Below are positions 14,565 to 15,829 of a stretch of 15,829 bases of DNA, one piece after another. Source of the stretch: DASUDX01 sp036275365. Lineage in GTDB: Bacteria > Pseudomonadota > Gammaproteobacteria > Nevskiales > Nevskiaceae. Location of the stretch: positions 1 to 15,829 of the forward strand of contig DASUDX010000075.1 of the NCBI GenBank assembly GCA_036275365.1, in the 5' to 3' direction. The notes under the pieces are model-generated. The model was not told where the DNA came from. It saw only the letters and a list, made by a program, of their open reading frames with translations, and searched no databases. Every line of letters begins with the position of its first letter. The first letter of the stretch is position 1. The translations under genes and the position numbers were made by a program.

Positions 14565-15829
14565 ATGCCCCTGGCGGAGAGCCCCCCGCCGCTGCGACCG
14601 GTTCTGCGGCTGTTCCGCGCCCCGCGGCCCGGGGCGGCGGTCCGCGAGCGGCTGATGGACTGCGCCCAGCCCTGGTTCGAGATCGACGGCGCGCGCTACC
14701 GCGCCGCCGAGCCCCGGGCCCGCAGCAAGGCGCGGCAGCGCCTCGAGCGCGAGGCGCTGGAGACCCTCGCCGCCAGCGGGCTGCAGCCGCTGGTGGCCGG
14801 CGACGCCGATCTCTGGGCCCCGCGCGACAGCCAGGGCTGGTTTGACTGGATGCTGCGGCAACAGGACCGATTGCAGATGCAAGGCTGGCAGATCGAACTC
14901 GACGCGGACTTCGGCTTCCGCCTGCATGAGCCGGCGCCCGGCTGGACCGCGCGCCTGGAGCCCGGCGAGGACCCGGACTGGTTCAACCTGGCGCTGGATA
15001 TCGAGGTGGACGGACAGACCCAGCCGCTGCTGCCGCTGCTGCGCGCCTTTCTGAAGCGCGAGGGCGGCTGGACCGCACAGCGGCTGGCCGCACTGCGCGA
15101 TGACGAGCCGCTGGTGCTGCGCGATCTCGCCGACGAGCGCTGGATCAAGCTCCCGGCCGGCCGGCTCAAGCCGATCCTGGCGACACTGGGCGAACTCTAC
15201 GAGGCGCGGCCACGCCTGCAGCACGGCGCCCTGCGCCTGCCGCGTGCGGCCGCCGGCGCGGTGCTGGATCTGGCCGGCGAGGCCGGGCTGTCCCTGCAGG
15301 GCGAGGCGCCGCTGCGGGCTTGGGCGCAGCCGCTGGCCGATCCGGCCAGCCTGCCCGCGGTGGCGCCGCCCACCAGCCTGCGCGCCAGCCTGCGGCCCTA
15401 TCAGCAGCAGGGACTGAACTGGCTGCAGTTCCTGCGCGCGCAGCAGCTGGGCGGCGTGCTGGCCGATGACATGGGTCTGGGCAAGACCCTGCAGACGCTG
15501 GCCCACCTGCTGGTGGAGCAGGCCGCCGGGCGGCTCGACCGGCCAGCGCTGGTGATCGCCCCCACCAGCCTGATGTTCAACTGGCGCGCCGAGGCGCGGC
15601 GCTTCGCCCCCTCGCTGCGGGTGCAGGTGCTGCAGGGCCCGGGACGACGGCTCTACTTCGACCGTCTGCACCAGTACGACCTGCTGCTCAGCACCTATGC
15701 CCTGCTGCCGCGCGATGCCGAGGCCCTGTCCGCCCAGACCTACAGCCATCTGATCCTCGACGAGGCGCAGGCGATCAAGAATCCGCGCGCCCAGGCGGCG
15801 CAGGCCCTGGCCCGTCTGCGGGCCCGCCA
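14565..15829 (+). CDS. SNF2-family DEAD/DEAH-box helicase, partial (runs off the right edge)
   Basis: The first 421 residues of a Swi2/Snf2 ATPase, a family of ATP-driven double-stranded DNA translocases that remodel protein-DNA complexes. Residues 1 to about 260 form the poorly conserved bacterial N-terminal region. The SNF2 ATPase core then begins with LRPYQQQGLNWLQFL, Walker A DDMGLGKT (301-308, Lys307), motif Ia LVIAPTSLMFNW, LLLSTYALLPRD, and Walker B DEAQ (399-402) followed by AIKNPRAQ. The C-terminal helicase lobe is outside the window. The ATG lies three bases after the pgk stop and in the same reading frame as pgk, with no strong RBS, so translation probably depends on coupling to pgk. 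Many bacterial relatives carry a longer N-terminus with a SWIM zinc finger; no CxC...CxH pattern is visible here, and no upstream extension is possible because of the pgk stop. Confidence 0.9.
   Translation, partial: MPLAESPPPLRPVLRLFRAPRPGAAVRERLMDCAQPWFEIDGARYRAAEPRARSKARQRLEREALETLAASGLQPLVAGDADLWAPRDSQGWFDWMLRQQDRLQMQGWQIELDADFGFRLHEPAPGWTARLEPGEDPDWFNLALDIEVDGQTQPLLPLLRAFLKREGGWTAQRLAALRDDEPLVLRDLADERWIKLPAGRLKPILATLGELYEARPRLQHGALRLPRAAAGAVLDLAGEAGLSLQGEAPLRAWAQPLADPASLPAVAPPTSLRASLRPYQQQGLNWLQFLRAQQLGGVLADDMGLGKTLQTLAHLLVEQAAGRLDRPALVIAPTSLMFNWRAEARRFAPSLRVQVLQGPGRRLYFDRLHQYDLLLSTYALLPRDAEALSAQTYSHLILDEAQAIKNPRAQAAQALARLRAR

Noticed and set aside
13353..15749. Very long minus-strand open frame (about 800 codons) opposite pgk and the helicase
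   Set aside because: Its translation is a low-complexity Gln/Arg/Gly/Ala/His string with no domain, and both plus-strand genes under it have clear family motifs. It is the usual antisense shadow of high-GC coding DNA.

Overview
This is a GC-rich window from a gammaproteobacterium. The order yicC-gmk-rpoZ, a tkt-gap-pgk group of carbon-metabolism genes, a Lys/Ala-rich histone H1-like protein and a Csu-type chaperone-usher cluster together suggest Xanthomonadales/Lysobacterales or a near relative. The lineage is an inference from gene content and from remembered homologues; no search was run.

Layout. A rho-independent terminator at the left edge closes an unseen gene, followed by about 350 bases with no convincing gene. 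Two minus-strand genes come next: an AtuD-like acyl-CoA dehydrogenase (403-1566) and, upstream of it, a secreted glutamine cyclotransferase (1676-2560). Divergent from the latter is a 116-residue histone H1-like protein made of Lys/Ala repeats (2604-2954). Then follows the conserved block yicC, gmk (overlapping, TTG start) and rpoZ, closed by a clear terminator. tkt and gap form a tight pair (22-bp gap). Between gap and pgk lies a five-gene block of about 5.1 kb: a 90-residue exported mini-protein, a spore-coat-U (SCPU) pilin, a PapD-like chaperone, an outer-membrane usher and a two-domain SCPU tip adhesin. This is a compact archaic (Csu-type) pilus system. pgk follows, and a SNF2-family helicase starts three bases after its stop and runs off the right edge.

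How the parts work together. Tkt, Gap and Pgk serve the pentose-phosphate pathway and lower glycolysis/gluconeogenesis. YicC, Gmk and RpoZ serve RNA turnover, GDP synthesis and RNA polymerase assembly. The Csu block encodes what a thin surface pilus needs: subunit, chaperone, usher and tip adhesin.

Most notable observation. The pgk product appears to carry a clean in-frame deletion of roughly 23-25 residues at the start of its C-terminal domain. It removes the invariant GxKVxxK segment, which holds two lysines central to phosphoryl transfer. The junction is where two IVGG-type sequences would recombine. The other substrate-binding and nucleotide-binding motifs are intact. Other points worth attention are the pilus cluster inside the glycolytic group, the mini-protein that looks like a reduced SCPU subunit, a 15-bp hairpin just upstream of pgk, and the helicase placed in the pgk reading frame without a visible SWIM domain.
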